Source: JAMQKA01 sp031569985 (GTDB lineage Bacteria; Bacteroidota; Rhodothermia; Balneolales; Balneolaceae). From it: a DNA stretch of 64,000 nucleotides. The notes beneath the pieces are model-generated. The model was not told the DNA's origin. It did not search any database and was given only the letters and a program-made list of their open reading frames with translations. Numbering within the stretch: position 1 is the stretch's first letter; each line of letters starts with the position of its first letter. Positions 18,101 through 26,405 of the stretch are shown here, piece after piece. The stretch covers positions 124,001-188,000 of the forward strand of contig NZ_JAMQKA010000004.1 in the NCBI RefSeq assembly GCF_031569985.1. The letters are read 5' to 3'. A program made the translations under genes and the position numbers.

Positions 18101-18500
18101 GTATCTGCTCAAGTTGCTGTTCATTACTTTTTTGAACGTATTTTGAGAAATCAAATGAAATGGCAAATGTTCGATTATTAAGTCGAGTGTATTTTAAATT
18201 ATATGGAGCCAGCAACTTTTTTAGCTCATACGTCAAGTTTTCGCTTTTCCCAATATCCCTGGGCGCTGAAACGCCTTCCAGGAGCTCCATCTGATACATA
18301 AATGAAATATCGAACTTCTCTTCCAGGCGCTTAAGAGCTGTAACAAATTTAACCCCTGAATTTGTACTGGCCTTGATATCCTGTTCAAGTGTCAACTTGA
18401 CCTGTGCCAGTGTTTTACCATTTTCCTGTGCTTGAATAACACCTGAATACACAAACAAAAGTAATACGATTAGTGATAATCCCTGTATCCACTTTTTCAT
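15177..18500 (-). CDS. SusC/RagA TonB-linked outer-membrane protein with STN domain
   Basis: Outer-membrane active importer of 1107 residues. In order: signal peptide (1-24), STN domain (about 45-120), carboxypeptidase-regulatory-like domain starting QGTVTDAESGAPLPGVNV (about 133-210), VVVGYGTQ, TonB plug containing DPLYVVDGVPI, then a long beta-barrel ending in a C-terminal F. The STN domain marks it as a transducer that contacts the FecR anti-sigma factor encoded next door. It pairs with SusD to bring the substrate into the periplasm by TonB energy. Codon use looks like that of the surrounding genes. Substrate import should therefore be linked to induction of the locus. Confidence 0.96.
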   Translation of the reverse strand: MKKWIQGLSLIVLLLFVYSGVIQAQENGKTLAQVKLTLEQDIKASTNSGVKFVTALKRLEEKFDISFMYQMELLEGVSAPRDIGKSENLTYELKKLLAPYNLKYTRLNNRTFAISFDFSKYVQKSNEQQLEQIQGTVTDAESGAPLPGVNVLIKGTTTGTSTDNNGQYELNVPSLQDTLVFSFIGYETQQVPINGRTEINVALTVQAVSGEELVVVGYGTQQRRDLTGSISSVSSEDLASQPTTSFDNALQGKLAGVRVVQSNGAPGGRTRIRIRGQNSVLGGSDPLYVVDGVPIISGSSGNTNLLASINPADIQSIDVLKDASATAIYGARGSNGVILITTKKGSQGQQRVDFETSFSFSEVENKLDLMNAEQFVEIANERARNDGAAEPFPNPGEVTDVNTDWMDEIFRAGFKQNYSLSTSGGDDNTRYAVSTNYTDEKGTIIGSDFSRGSLRLNLDQDVTPRLQVTPTLYVSRTQSERVNTEEGGDGSNVMINTFMAPPIMTPRDEEGNFTPGTELKQFPFSPGSGDNPVALALENLNRLTSDRILGNISAQYELADGLSVKILGGIDNVNNEVDGFTSRVLQSGLPAGEGSESRSTTTTFLNENTVNYQGTFGEDHRFNATAGFTWQKEESEFVNVSASNFVTDDLLNNNLGAGENFTAPNTGSEEWTLISWLGRVNYTLKDRYLFTFTGRIDGSSRFGEGNKYGTFPSAAFAWRISEEDFIQEIEQISNLKLRLSWGLSGNQAIEPFQSLQRMTPQQLVLGQSSSVGFAPANLGNPELQWETTEQIDVGVDLDLWEQRVRLSADYYYKDTSDLLALVNLPPSTGFGSILRNVGSVENKGVELELGADIVRGEFNWSVSGNISSNKNTVKRLARGADIIAQDVNIQGPANIIREGEPLSAFYGLQQDGLTENGLFNYVDQNEDGEVNNDDRVILGNPYPDFTYGLSMSFNYKGFSLSALIQGEAGKEVWNSNKERGAVSMHRGYNQLEAVVNRWRPDDPDPNAPFPRATSTLNANPSSFFVEDASFLRINNVRLSYTLPVVELNIPLRAATVYVSGQNLATFTDYSWFTPDVNSWGSGDLRIGVDRGSYPSNRSFTIGTQIGF

Positions 18501-18540
18501 AATATTTCCCCATAGTTTAGTTTGAATTAATTTTGTCTAT

Positions 18541-19635
18541 TCACTGATCATCATAATTACTTGATTCATTTACAGTACTTGGTTTGTCAGTTTCTATCAG
18601 ATAAGATTCATCTCCCTGCTTATGTATCTTCAGATGTAATACCTCCTCCAGTCCTTTCAGTAAAGTGGTCAGATCAGGATTCCGCAGAGTACCAGAAATT
18701 TTTTCCTTTAACAGGCCCGGATCCCCAACTTCGATCTGGACCCCATAAGTCTGCTCAATATTTTCAATCACATCTTCAAGAGGAGCATTTTTAAATACTA
18801 ATTTGCCTTTCAGCCATGCGGTATAAACAGAGGTGTCTACTTTCTGAACCTGGAAATCTGCTTCACTGGATGAAAATTGGGCTAACTGCCCCGGTTTTAA
18901 CCTAAACTGTCCAGTAACTTCATTTGCAGAATCCTTAAGCAATACTTCGATACTTCCTTCCTCCAGTACCACACCGGTACGCCCGGACCTTGTGTTTACA
19001 TTAAATCGTGTTCCCAGTATCCTGATATCACCATCCGGGGTATGCACAATGAAGTTCCGCCTTCTTTCATCCGGATTTCTGGTAATCGAAAAGTATGCTT
19101 CTCCTTTAAGCCAAACCTCAACTTTAGATCTGTTGAATTGTTCGGGATTATAGCGCAGGGTTGAATTGGCGTTTAATCTTATTGTGGAGCCATCACTGAT
19201 ATTAAGTGCACCCTTTTCTCCATACCCAACCTCGATGGTTGAGAATAGTGGTTCTTGATCAATTTTTTGAGACTGGTGCCTGTTAGTAAGAGTAAATACG
19301 GCCACAACAGCAATGAGAAGAGCGATAGCTGCCGCAACAGCCCACCGATACCCAGATCTATTCTTGAGGGAATTACGTTGGCGGTTAAAAGTGGTGCCGT
19401 CTATCTCAATACGTTGATGCAATTTTTGCAATTCAGTTTGAATATCGCCTGCATCCTCCTCAAATGGTAAATTGTATAGTTTCTCAGCTTTTCTCTTGAC
19501 CTCTTGATGTACCGGATCCCGAGATACCCACTCCTCCCATTTATTCTGCTCCAATGGATTGGCTTTCCCTTTAATCCAGCGACTAAAGGATGGGTCGTCT
19601 ACCAGATCTATTAGTATTTGTTCGGATTCTGTCAC
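18541..19635 (-). CDS. FecR family anti-sigma factor
   Basis: Inner-membrane signalling protein of 364 residues. A cytoplasmic N-terminal part (1-95) would hold the sigma factor. One membrane helix lies at about 98-116, followed by a periplasmic FecR domain (about 130-240, with GEAYFSI and RFNVNTR) and a C-terminal DUF4974/STN-like domain (about 270-350). It starts with GTG. It lies between the ECF sigma gene and the STN-bearing SusC, the usual order of transenvelope switches in this phylum. Substrate passage through SusC is expected to release the sigma factor. Confidence 0.94.
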   Translation of the reverse strand: MTESEQILIDLVDDPSFSRWIKGKANPLEQNKWEEWVSRDPVHQEVKRKAEKLYNLPFEEDAGDIQTELQKLHQRIEIDGTTFNRQRNSLKNRSGYRWAVAAAIALLIAVVAVFTLTNRHQSQKIDQEPLFSTIEVGYGEKGALNISDGSTIRLNANSTLRYNPEQFNRSKVEVWLKGEAYFSITRNPDERRRNFIVHTPDGDIRILGTRFNVNTRSGRTGVVLEEGSIEVLLKDSANEVTGQFRLKPGQLAQFSSSEADFQVQKVDTSVYTAWLKGKLVFKNAPLEDVIENIEQTYGVQIEVGDPGLLKEKISGTLRNPDLTTLLKGLEEVLHLKIHKQGDESYLIETDKPSTVNESSNYDDQ

Positions 19636-19868
19636 GGATTTTTGACCTGCTTTACATTTTTTTGTTGATCATTCACTTATCAAAAGCAAGACATACTCCG
19701 GATCTACTCAAATAATTTGATCTTTTGGGGCGATTTTCTGTAAAAGCACCGAAATGGCTTCAATAAATCAGGATGGAGGGCCTAGAAAAGGACGCCAAAG
19801 AAATTACACCTTGACCAAAAATTGTGGAAAGAGTACAAGGATGGTCTGTCCACAAATTGAATAAATAT

Positions 19869-20429
19869 CTACTCATCAAGAAAAGACTTCAGCGATTGTA
19901 TTGCTCGATAAATGTTATTGTATACACTTTGTCGATTCACTTCCATTACCTGGGCAATCTCAGCGTTGGTAAGTCCGCTGTAAAACTTTAGAAAAAGAGC
20001 CTCCTTTTCTCTTTTATTAAGCAAATCCAGACCCCGTTTCAACTCTCTCTTTTGTTCTTCTTTTAGTTCTTCCTGTATCATAAGCTTCTCATGATTAATT
20101 ACATGTTGAAAGAATTCTTCAGAATACGCTCTATCCCTGTCGTGCCTGTTTTGTTTAATTTCGGCCTGCCTGTAGATTGCTCTTCTTAGTGAAACGTAAA
20201 GATATGATCTGATATACTCTACTTCGGAAAGATTATCTCGCTGTTCCCAGATTGAATAAAAAAGTTCCTGGATACTATCTTTTACCAATGCCCTGTCAGA
20301 AACAAGCTTCAGCCCATAACTAAGCAGTTGGGAATAATATTTCTTAAATAGCTCAGATAATGCGCTCTTATCCCCCGTAAGGAGTCGTTCCCACAGTTTT
20401 ATGTCCTCAGAGAAACTTACCTGATCCAC
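19869..20429 (-). CDS. ECF-type RNA polymerase sigma factor (FecI-like)
   Basis: A 186-residue extracytoplasmic-function sigma factor. Region 2 lies at about 24-92 (LFKKYYSQLLSYG, DSIQELFYSIWEQ). Region 4, with a helix-turn-helix, lies at about 135-182 (LNKREKEALFLKFYSGLTNAEIAQ is represented by its start LNKREKEALF and end TNAEIAQ). Translation starts at GTG with AGGGA about 8 bases upstream. It should direct RNA polymerase to the SusCD operon promoter when released by FecR. A 233-base gap separates it from fecR, enough for a separate promoter, though no motif was recognised there. Confidence 0.93.
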   Translation of the reverse strand: MDQVSFSEDIKLWERLLTGDKSALSELFKKYYSQLLSYGLKLVSDRALVKDSIQELFYSIWEQRDNLSEVEYIRSYLYVSLRRAIYRQAEIKQNRHDRDRAYSEEFFQHVINHEKLMIQEELKEEQKRELKRGLDLLNKREKEALFLKFYSGLTNAEIAQVMEVNRQSVYNNIYRAIQSLKSFLDE

Positions 20430-20905
20430 ACGTATTATCCCTATATCCTTTGGAACTACCGTTTGCGGGACACTCTTTATTTAAAAATGTACCACAAACT
20501 TGCTTATAACACCTGTTTTCAGGATGCTCAAACTCAATAAACCCTGAAAAACCCTAAATCTATACTAATCAACACCTTACACCAATATATCTGTCCTCAA
20601 AGATGCCCATTTCTCTTATATAGTTAACATATGTTATATAAAGGACCCCATTTACCAGATCTACTCATAAAATCTTAAATGATACGAGTTCGACTTTAGA
20701 CAAATTTGTCAAGGGAACGGTTAAGCCGACTTTTAAAGAGCAGATTTCACTCAACATTGAAATTATTTCACAAGTTGGACATAAAAAGCCCGCAAAAGAC
20801 TATGCAAAGCCCTGTAATGAGGTTGGACACAGGTCGTGCATAGTTAATTGGCTATACTGGAGGATGGAACTGTGAGAATCCCAGATACAGAGCCAAATAA
20901 TTCGC
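20430..20905. other. Intergenic region upstream of the sigma-factor gene
   Basis: About 476 AT-rich bases between the Gfo/Idh/MocA gene and the sigma gene. The only pattern noted is the direct repeat GTTGGACA at 20774 and 20822. No gene, terminator or clear promoter is visible. It probably contains the promoter for the sigma/FecR unit. Confidence 0.5.
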
Positions 20906-21907
20906 CTAAGAAATTTTGTTCTCATATATTTCCAAGATTAGTTCCGTTGCCAGCCGAGCCGATTTCCCGTCTATAAGCGGTGAGCGGTCTTGCTTGATGG
21001 CCTGGACAAAATCCTTGACAATATTTTCATGTCCAGAAGTATCGCTTACACTAGCGCTGGTAGCCCCACTGTGGATCTCCTCGGGTGCCGATTGGGAGGG
21101 ATTTTCCATCCCCTCGATCTGCCAGCTGGTGATAATGTCATTTTCCAGCACAACGGTACCTTTGTCGGAATGAATTTCCAGTTTTCCATCGAAGCCCGGC
21201 TTTGCAGAGGTAGAAGCTATAATCGTACCGATCATGTCGTCCCCGTGTTTAAGGATCGCCGCTCCATGATCTTCTACTTCAATATCATGGGTAAAGGTGC
21301 CATATGAGCTGATGATTTTGCTGGGCATCCCAAAAAACCAGCCGTAAAGATCAACGTTGTGGGAGGCCTGCTGCATGAACGGTCCGCCCCCGTCTATGTC
21401 CCGGGTTCCACGCCAGGCACCGCTCTCGTAATAAGAATCGGGGCGATAATTCTTAACCGTCATATCCGCGGCAAATATGTTACCCAGTTTTCCTTCTCTT
21501 ATTAAATTATAAATAATCTTGTTGTCAGGATTCGTCCGACGCTGATAAGCAACGGCCAGTTTTACATTGTTGGCATCACAGGCCTCAATCATTTTGTCCA
21601 TCGCCTCTCGAGTAATATCAAGCGGTTTTTCGGTGAGTACATGCTTGCCAAGGTTTGCCGCCTCAATCGCCCCTTTGTTATGCATTCCATTAGGTGTTGC
21701 CAGTATAACTGCATCAAAATCATTTTCTATCTCCCTAATTGATTGCCCCATCTCTACGGAAGAATTGATATGATCTGGGCGTTCACCTGAGCGTGATACC
21801 ATACCGACAAGCTCCATACCCTCTAGCTTATTCAGTACTGTTGTGTAGGTTCTGCTGATATTACCAGACCCTATGATGACAAATTTAAAATCAGACATTT
21901 TTTCCAT
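20906..21907 (-). CDS. Gfo/Idh/MocA family NAD(P)-dependent oxidoreductase
   Basis: Cytoplasmic sugar or inositol-type dehydrogenase of 333 residues. An N-terminal Rossmann fold (FVIIGSGNIS, residues 8-17) is followed by the family EKPLD motif with the conserved Lys (about 93) and GGGPFMQQASHNVDLYGW with the catalytic-region His (about 183). The ATG at 21907 has GGAG 6 bases upstream. It is the last of a four-gene set with the TIM-barrel, SDR and MDR genes, 43 bases downstream of the TIM-barrel gene. Such sets convert an imported sugar through keto intermediates. The substrate is not deducible. Confidence 0.92.
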   Translation of the reverse strand: MEKMSDFKFVIIGSGNISRTYTTVLNKLEGMELVGMVSRSGERPDHINSSVEMGQSIREIENDFDAVILATPNGMHNKGAIEAANLGKHVLTEKPLDITREAMDKMIEACDANNVKLAVAYQRRTNPDNKIIYNLIREGKLGNIFAADMTVKNYRPDSYYESGAWRGTRDIDGGGPFMQQASHNVDLYGWFFGMPSKIISSYGTFTHDIEVEDHGAAILKHGDDMIGTIIASTSAKPGFDGKLEIHSDKGTVVLENDIITSWQIEGMENPSQSAPEEIHSGATSASVSDTSGHENIVKDFVQAIKQDRSPLIDGKSARLATELILEIYENKIS

Positions 21908-21950
21908 TAAAAACTCCTCTTTATGATTATTAACTCTTTAATTCATATAC

Positions 21951-22835
21951 TCAAGGCCAATACTCACTAATCTTACCGCGTAGAAAAGACACGCTGCGTT
22001 CCAGCTGATCCAGCCCTTCGACGCCGTCCTCAATGCTGATCCAGCCGTCAAACCCAACGCGTTTTAGCTCTCCAAAGATGGCATCATAGTCGTTGAGTCC
22101 CTGCCCGATCTCTCCATGTTGCAGCCGTTCAGCATATCCCTCAACTCCAACCTCCTCTTTCCTAAGATCTTCGGGAGTACCTTCCTTCAGGTATCGATCA
22201 CTGGCATGCATTGTCACTACGCGATCCGATATTTTCTTTAAAAGCTCAATGGGATCATCCCCCGCCAGGATCGCATTGCTGGGATCGTAGTTAACTCCAA
22301 AATTCGGATGACGAATTTGATCCACCAATTCACAATAGAGATCCATCTTTTGGGCAAACTCTGGATATTCCCAAAAGTCATCCTTATAGTGATTTTCCAA
22401 AATAAGCGTAATGCCACGTTGAGCGGCATAGGGCAGGCATTCCTCAATCGATTCTGCCGCAAGCTGTATCCCCTCTTCCCTGGAAAGTTCCGGGCGCCGC
22501 TGTCCCGACAGTACACGACAATACGTCCCACCCAGCTCATGAATCATATCAATCCAGTATTTCTGTTTTTCAATCTCTTTTTCTCGAAATTCCGGATCTG
22601 GATGCGTAAAATCCGGAGAGCAACACAGCATCGGGATCTCCTTTCCCTGGTCCTGAACTTCTTTTCGAAATCTGGTCCAGTTTTCATGGTCCTCCATTTC
22701 CAGGAATCCTGAATACCATTCCAGTCCGTCGACCTCTAGTTCTCCAGCCAGATTTATCCACTCAGAAACGCTCATGGTTCCATCTTTGCAAAGCTCCTGC
22801 ATGTACGCCTTGGGAAAAGCAGCTAGTTTAGGCAT
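21951..22835 (-). CDS. Sugar phosphate isomerase/epimerase-like TIM barrel (cytoplasmic)
   Basis: A 294-residue AP-endonuclease-2/xylose-isomerase-type barrel without a signal peptide. All four expected metal-ligand strands are seen: LILENHY (Glu), NYDPSN (Asp), TMHASDRY (His) and ISIEDG (Glu). Family members include isomerases, epimerases, dehydratases and keto-sugar lyases. It sits in a compact set with an SDR upstream and a Gfo/Idh/MocA protein downstream, as expected for an oxidise-rearrange-reduce pathway. It differs from the exported barrel protein at 1147-2112, so the locus may run similar chemistry in two compartments. Confidence 0.9.
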   Translation of the reverse strand: MPKLAAFPKAYMQELCKDGTMSVSEWINLAGELEVDGLEWYSGFLEMEDHENWTRFRKEVQDQGKEIPMLCCSPDFTHPDPEFREKEIEKQKYWIDMIHELGGTYCRVLSGQRRPELSREEGIQLAAESIEECLPYAAQRGITLILENHYKDDFWEYPEFAQKMDLYCELVDQIRHPNFGVNYDPSNAILAGDDPIELLKKISDRVVTMHASDRYLKEGTPEDLRKEEVGVEGYAERLQHGEIGQGLNDYDAIFGELKRVGFDGWISIEDGVEGLDQLERSVSFLRGKISEYWP

Positions 22836-22895
22836 AAATTGGTTATTGGTTCCGGGAAAGATGCGATTATTTTACAGCTTTTCTTAGATCTTGGT

Positions 22896-23699
22896 TCATT
22901 CTTCTCTTTTGGGAATGGTAGTCTCATCTTTAGGGGGATTTCGCCCGATAAGAGGGTACTGTTCCAATTCCATCACCTGCCCGCTAACCGGTCCACATTC
23001 ATCCGAAAGCCAGTAAACTGCAGCAGAGGCTATTTCTTCAGGTTGCAAAATACGTCCCGCCGGGGCATACGTCTCGGGCAGCTGGGTATACCAATTTTCA
23101 TCCAAATTTTGTGCACGCTTTCGTTCAATCTCTTTTTCTGTAAGCACCCATCCCGGATTGATCTGGTTGACTCTTATACCTTCTTCCCGCATCAGGGTAT
23201 CGCCGAGATTCCGCGTCATGGTCATGAGCGCCCCTTTGCTCATACTATATGCCAGCAGATCCGGTTCTCCACTCCAGGCATTTACCGACCCAATGTTCAA
23301 CACCGAACCATCTGTTTTGGAGAGATAAGGGAGCGCCGACTTGATCAGTTGAAACGGGGCATAGGTGTTTACCTGGAAGATGTTTTCCAAAAATTCCAGG
23401 TCTGTAGTATGGATATTGGATGAAGCAACCATCGCAGCATTGTTAACGAGTCCATCCAGTTTGCCATACTTCTTTAATGCACAATCGACAAGTCGCTGCG
23501 CAGCTCCATCACTGGTTAAATCCTCGATGTGAGCTACAGCTTGTTCCTTACCGATTTCGGTTACAAGCTCTTCACCTAGATTTTCCTCCAATCCATTGAT
23601 CACTACCCGGGCACCTTCCCTGGCACATCTCAGGGCTATCGCTTTCCCGATGCCCATGGTACTGCCCGTGATGATAATCACCTTTTCCTTCAGTCGCAT
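22896..23699 (-). CDS. Short-chain dehydrogenase/reductase (SDR)
   Basis: Cytoplasmic classical SDR of 267 residues. TGSTMGIG (11-18) binds the cofactor; NNAA (about 86-89), the catalytic Ser in IGSVNAW and Tyr-Lys in YSMSK are all present. INPGWV follows. The family interconverts hydroxyl and keto groups with NAD(P). Its ATG lies only 2 bases after the stop codon of the MDR gene, so the two are translationally linked. It likely oxidises or reduces a pathway sugar together with the MDR and Gfo/Idh/MocA enzymes. A hydrophilic tail (NPPKDETTIPKREE) extends past the usual end. Confidence 0.93.
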   Translation of the reverse strand: MRLKEKVIIITGSTMGIGKAIALRCAREGARVVINGLEENLGEELVTEIGKEQAVAHIEDLTSDGAAQRLVDCALKKYGKLDGLVNNAAMVASSNIHTTDLEFLENIFQVNTYAPFQLIKSALPYLSKTDGSVLNIGSVNAWSGEPDLLAYSMSKGALMTMTRNLGDTLMREEGIRVNQINPGWVLTEKEIERKRAQNLDENWYTQLPETYAPAGRILQPEEIASAAVYWLSDECGPVSGQVMELEQYPLIGRNPPKDETTIPKREE

Positions 23700-23701
23700 C
23701 T

Positions 23702-24730
23702 TTATTCAGGTTTGAGTACACTTTTGACAACTTCACCATCGTGCATTTTTTTGAATGCTTCTCTCCAATTTTCGATTGGCCATACGCCGCCAATTATGGG
23801 TTTTACATCCAGCTTCCCCGATGCCAAAAGCGCAATTACCCGCTCCCAGATCGGCCAGTTATGACTAAAACTTCCCTGTAGCGTCACGTTCTTCTGGACG
23901 AGGGGATCCAGTGAAAATCCGGGTGGTTTGGGTCCCCACCCGACTTTGGCTATGTGCCCATTGGGCCGGACCAAGTCCAATGCAATTTCAAGAGTAGCAC
24001 TCACGCCAGCCGCATCTACGATGCAATCTGATCCCAAACCATCGCGCTCCCTGGCCCATTCGGTAGCATCCCCGATGATAGGCGTACATCCGTATTGTTC
24101 TGCAATTTTCAGTCGATCTTTATCACTTTCCAGCCCTACAATAGCGACCTCGGCCCCACTCAATTTCGCCATAGCAGCACATAAAATACCGATGGTTCCG
24201 GGTCCTAACACGATTACCCTGTCGCCGGGCTTGATATTCGAATTCCCGATCACGGCATTATATGCCACACAGCATGGCTCGGTAAGGCAGGCCTGTCTAA
24301 AATCCAGGTTTTCCGGCACCTGATGCAGGCAGCGGGCCGGCACTCTCACATATTTGGTCATGGCCCCATCCACGCCATAGCCAAAACCTTTGCGCGTAGG
24401 ATCCAGGTTGTAGAGCCCTTGTCGACTCATAGGATTATCAGGATCAATAATCGCAGCAGTTTCACTTACTACTCTATCTCCCTCCTTCCAATTCTCCACA
24501 CGATTTCCAACTTCAGCTACGTGACCTCCAAATTCATGTCCCAATACAACGGGATAATTCACAGGCCAACTGTGATCGGCCGTCCACTGGTGAAGGTCAC
24601 TGCCACAAACCCCAATATTGGCCACCTCTAGTAGTACATCTTCATCACCGATCTCGGGTTTGGGAATCTCACGTATTTCAACGGCCCCTTCTTTAGAGGC
24701 ATAATTAACGACGGCGGGGAAAGTACTCAT
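23702..24730 (-). CDS. Medium-chain (zinc-binding) alcohol/polyol dehydrogenase
   Basis: A 342-residue MDR enzyme of the threonine/sorbitol-dehydrogenase type. Catalytic zinc residues are visible in GVCGSDLHQW (Cys38) and LGHEFGGHV (His, Glu about 64-65), with EPCCVAYNAV downstream. The Rossmann motif is VLGPGTIGILCA. The lobe that normally has four cysteines for structural zinc has none (ETAAIIDPDNPMSRQG), so it lacks that site. It is first in the four-gene redox set, 196 bases downstream of a sulfatase gene. A role in oxidising a polyol or sugar carbon is likely; the exact substrate is unknown. Confidence 0.92.
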   Translation of the reverse strand: MSTFPAVVNYASKEGAVEIREIPKPEIGDEDVLLEVANIGVCGSDLHQWTADHSWPVNYPVVLGHEFGGHVAEVGNRVENWKEGDRVVSETAAIIDPDNPMSRQGLYNLDPTRKGFGYGVDGAMTKYVRVPARCLHQVPENLDFRQACLTEPCCVAYNAVIGNSNIKPGDRVIVLGPGTIGILCAAMAKLSGAEVAIVGLESDKDRLKIAEQYGCTPIIGDATEWARERDGLGSDCIVDAAGVSATLEIALDLVRPNGHIAKVGWGPKPPGFSLDPLVQKNVTLQGSFSHNWPIWERVIALLASGKLDVKPIIGGVWPIENWREAFKKMHDGEVVKSVLKPE

Positions 24731-24926
24731 TAAGCTTCGTTATTTGTTATTCGTCAATGGATTGTATCTATTGTGTCACCTAGATCTATTTCACAGACAT
24801 AAAGCTGCATAGATATGAGATGGACACATACATTTTATGTGGCACTTTGTTTCTTGCCATTTGCGACAATAATTTCATGGAAAAATCCAGTATGGAACTT
24901 ACAATACCAAATACCACACAGGTTAC

Positions 24927-26312
24927 CTAGTCTCTCCACGGCACTGTAGCTCCCTCTCTAACCGGGGCCAACTGGTCTTCACCTCGAACAAGATTCTTTT
25001 CATGTTTCTTAACTAGATCCATAATCTCTGATATCACTTCCGGATGTTTCTGTGCAAGGTTGTATTTTTCAGAGGGATCCTCTTCCAAATTGTACAACTG
25101 CGGTGGGTCGTGAGAGACAGGTTTGTCCCCGACATAAGCCGACTGTGTTATAAAATGTGCTTTCCAGGGACCTTTGCGAACCGCAAACAGCTTTTCTGAT
25201 CGGTAATAGAATACGACATCCCGAACATTTTCTTGCTTGCCAGTTAGCACAGGCATCAAATTTACACCATCGATTACACGATCATCGGGTTGCTCGGCAC
25301 CCGCCAGGGCTAAGGATGTGCTAAACAGGTCCATAGTGGTTCCTAACGCCTGGGTAACTTGTCCTGAAGAAATTGTTCCAGGCCACCATGCCAAGGCAGG
25401 AACCCGCATTCCTCCTTCCCATGTGGTACCTTTTCCATCCCGTAGCAATCCGGCAGATCCTCCATTTTGATCCATAGTCAGCCACGGACCATTGTCACTG
25501 GTAAAGAATACAAAGGTATTTTCCGCAAGTCCCAGTTGTTCCAGTTCGTCCATAATCTGCCCGGTACTCCAGTCGATCTCTTCTATCACATCCCCATAAA
25601 GACCACGAGTGCTGGTTCCCCGAAAGTCCTCTGAAGCATACAGTGGCACGTGAGGGAAGGTATGAGCGAGGTACAAGAAAAACGGTTTATCTTTATTCTC
25701 GCGGATAAACTTCAGGGATTCTTCCGTATACCTGGGTGTAAGGGTGCGCTGCTCGGCCGGTTGTTCTATAATTTCTTTATTCCTCATCAACGGAACTGGC
25801 TGCCAGGCTTTGTTATCCATGTCATTGCTGTATGGAATCCCGAAGTAGCTGTCAAAACCGTTGTCCGTTGGCAGGTAGGGTGTTTCGTGTCCGAGATGCC
25901 ATTTACCAACTGCGGCTGTTGTATAACCTTGCTCTTTCAGAGCTTCCGCTATCGTCACTTCTTCTGGTGGTATCCCTTTTGCTGAAAACGGGAAAAGAAC
26001 ACGGAATTCTTCGCTCATCATCCCACTACGCACTGGCAGACGTCCCGTCAAAAGTCCGGCACGGCTCGGGGTACAGACAGAAGCAGCAGTATAAAACTGG
26101 GTAAATTTCATCCCTTCCTCAGCCATCCGGTCAAGGTTGGGCGTCCGTATTGTTGGATGACCATAGACGCCTGCATCACCATACCCCATGTCATCAGTAA
26201 ATATGATAACGATATTTGGACGATCGCTACCGTCATTTTGTGCCATGACATCTACATTTAAAACAAGAGCTGATGCTATCACTACCAGTACGAAGATACA
26301 TTTTTTATACAT
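24927..26312 (-). CDS. Sulfatase (arylsulfatase A/GALNS-like)
   Basis: Exported type I sulfatase of 461 residues. The signal peptide ends near residue 24 (DVMAQ). IFTDDMGYGD carries the metal DD (40-41), CTPSR starts at Cys80, VGKWHLGH follows and FFTSDNGPW carries the C-terminal metal ligands. The pattern GDAGVYGHP is typical of the galactose/N-acetylgalactosamine sulfatase branch, but that is only a resemblance. Its stop is about 196 bases before the MDR gene. It is preceded by the frameshifted sulfatase, so three sulfatases lie together at this end of the locus. Confidence 0.93.
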   Translation of the reverse strand: MYKKCIFVLVVIASALVLNVDVMAQNDGSDRPNIVIIFTDDMGYGDAGVYGHPTIRTPNLDRMAEEGMKFTQFYTAASVCTPSRAGLLTGRLPVRSGMMSEEFRVLFPFSAKGIPPEEVTIAEALKEQGYTTAAVGKWHLGHETPYLPTDNGFDSYFGIPYSNDMDNKAWQPVPLMRNKEIIEQPAEQRTLTPRYTEESLKFIRENKDKPFFLYLAHTFPHVPLYASEDFRGTSTRGLYGDVIEEIDWSTGQIMDELEQLGLAENTFVFFTSDNGPWLTMDQNGGSAGLLRDGKGTTWEGGMRVPALAWWPGTISSGQVTQALGTTMDLFSTSLALAGAEQPDDRVIDGVNLMPVLTGKQENVRDVVFYYRSEKLFAVRKGPWKAHFITQSAYVGDKPVSHDPPQLYNLEEDPSEKYNLAQKHPEVISEIMDLVKKHEKNLVRGEDQLAPVREGATVPWRD

Positions 26313-26405
26313 CGATTAGACCCTGTTTGTAGTTCCGTAATCCTTATTTCATTACACTTCTTTTGTTCAGCTTGCTTCAACTACTTATTGTCGAAAAAAT
26401 TTCTA

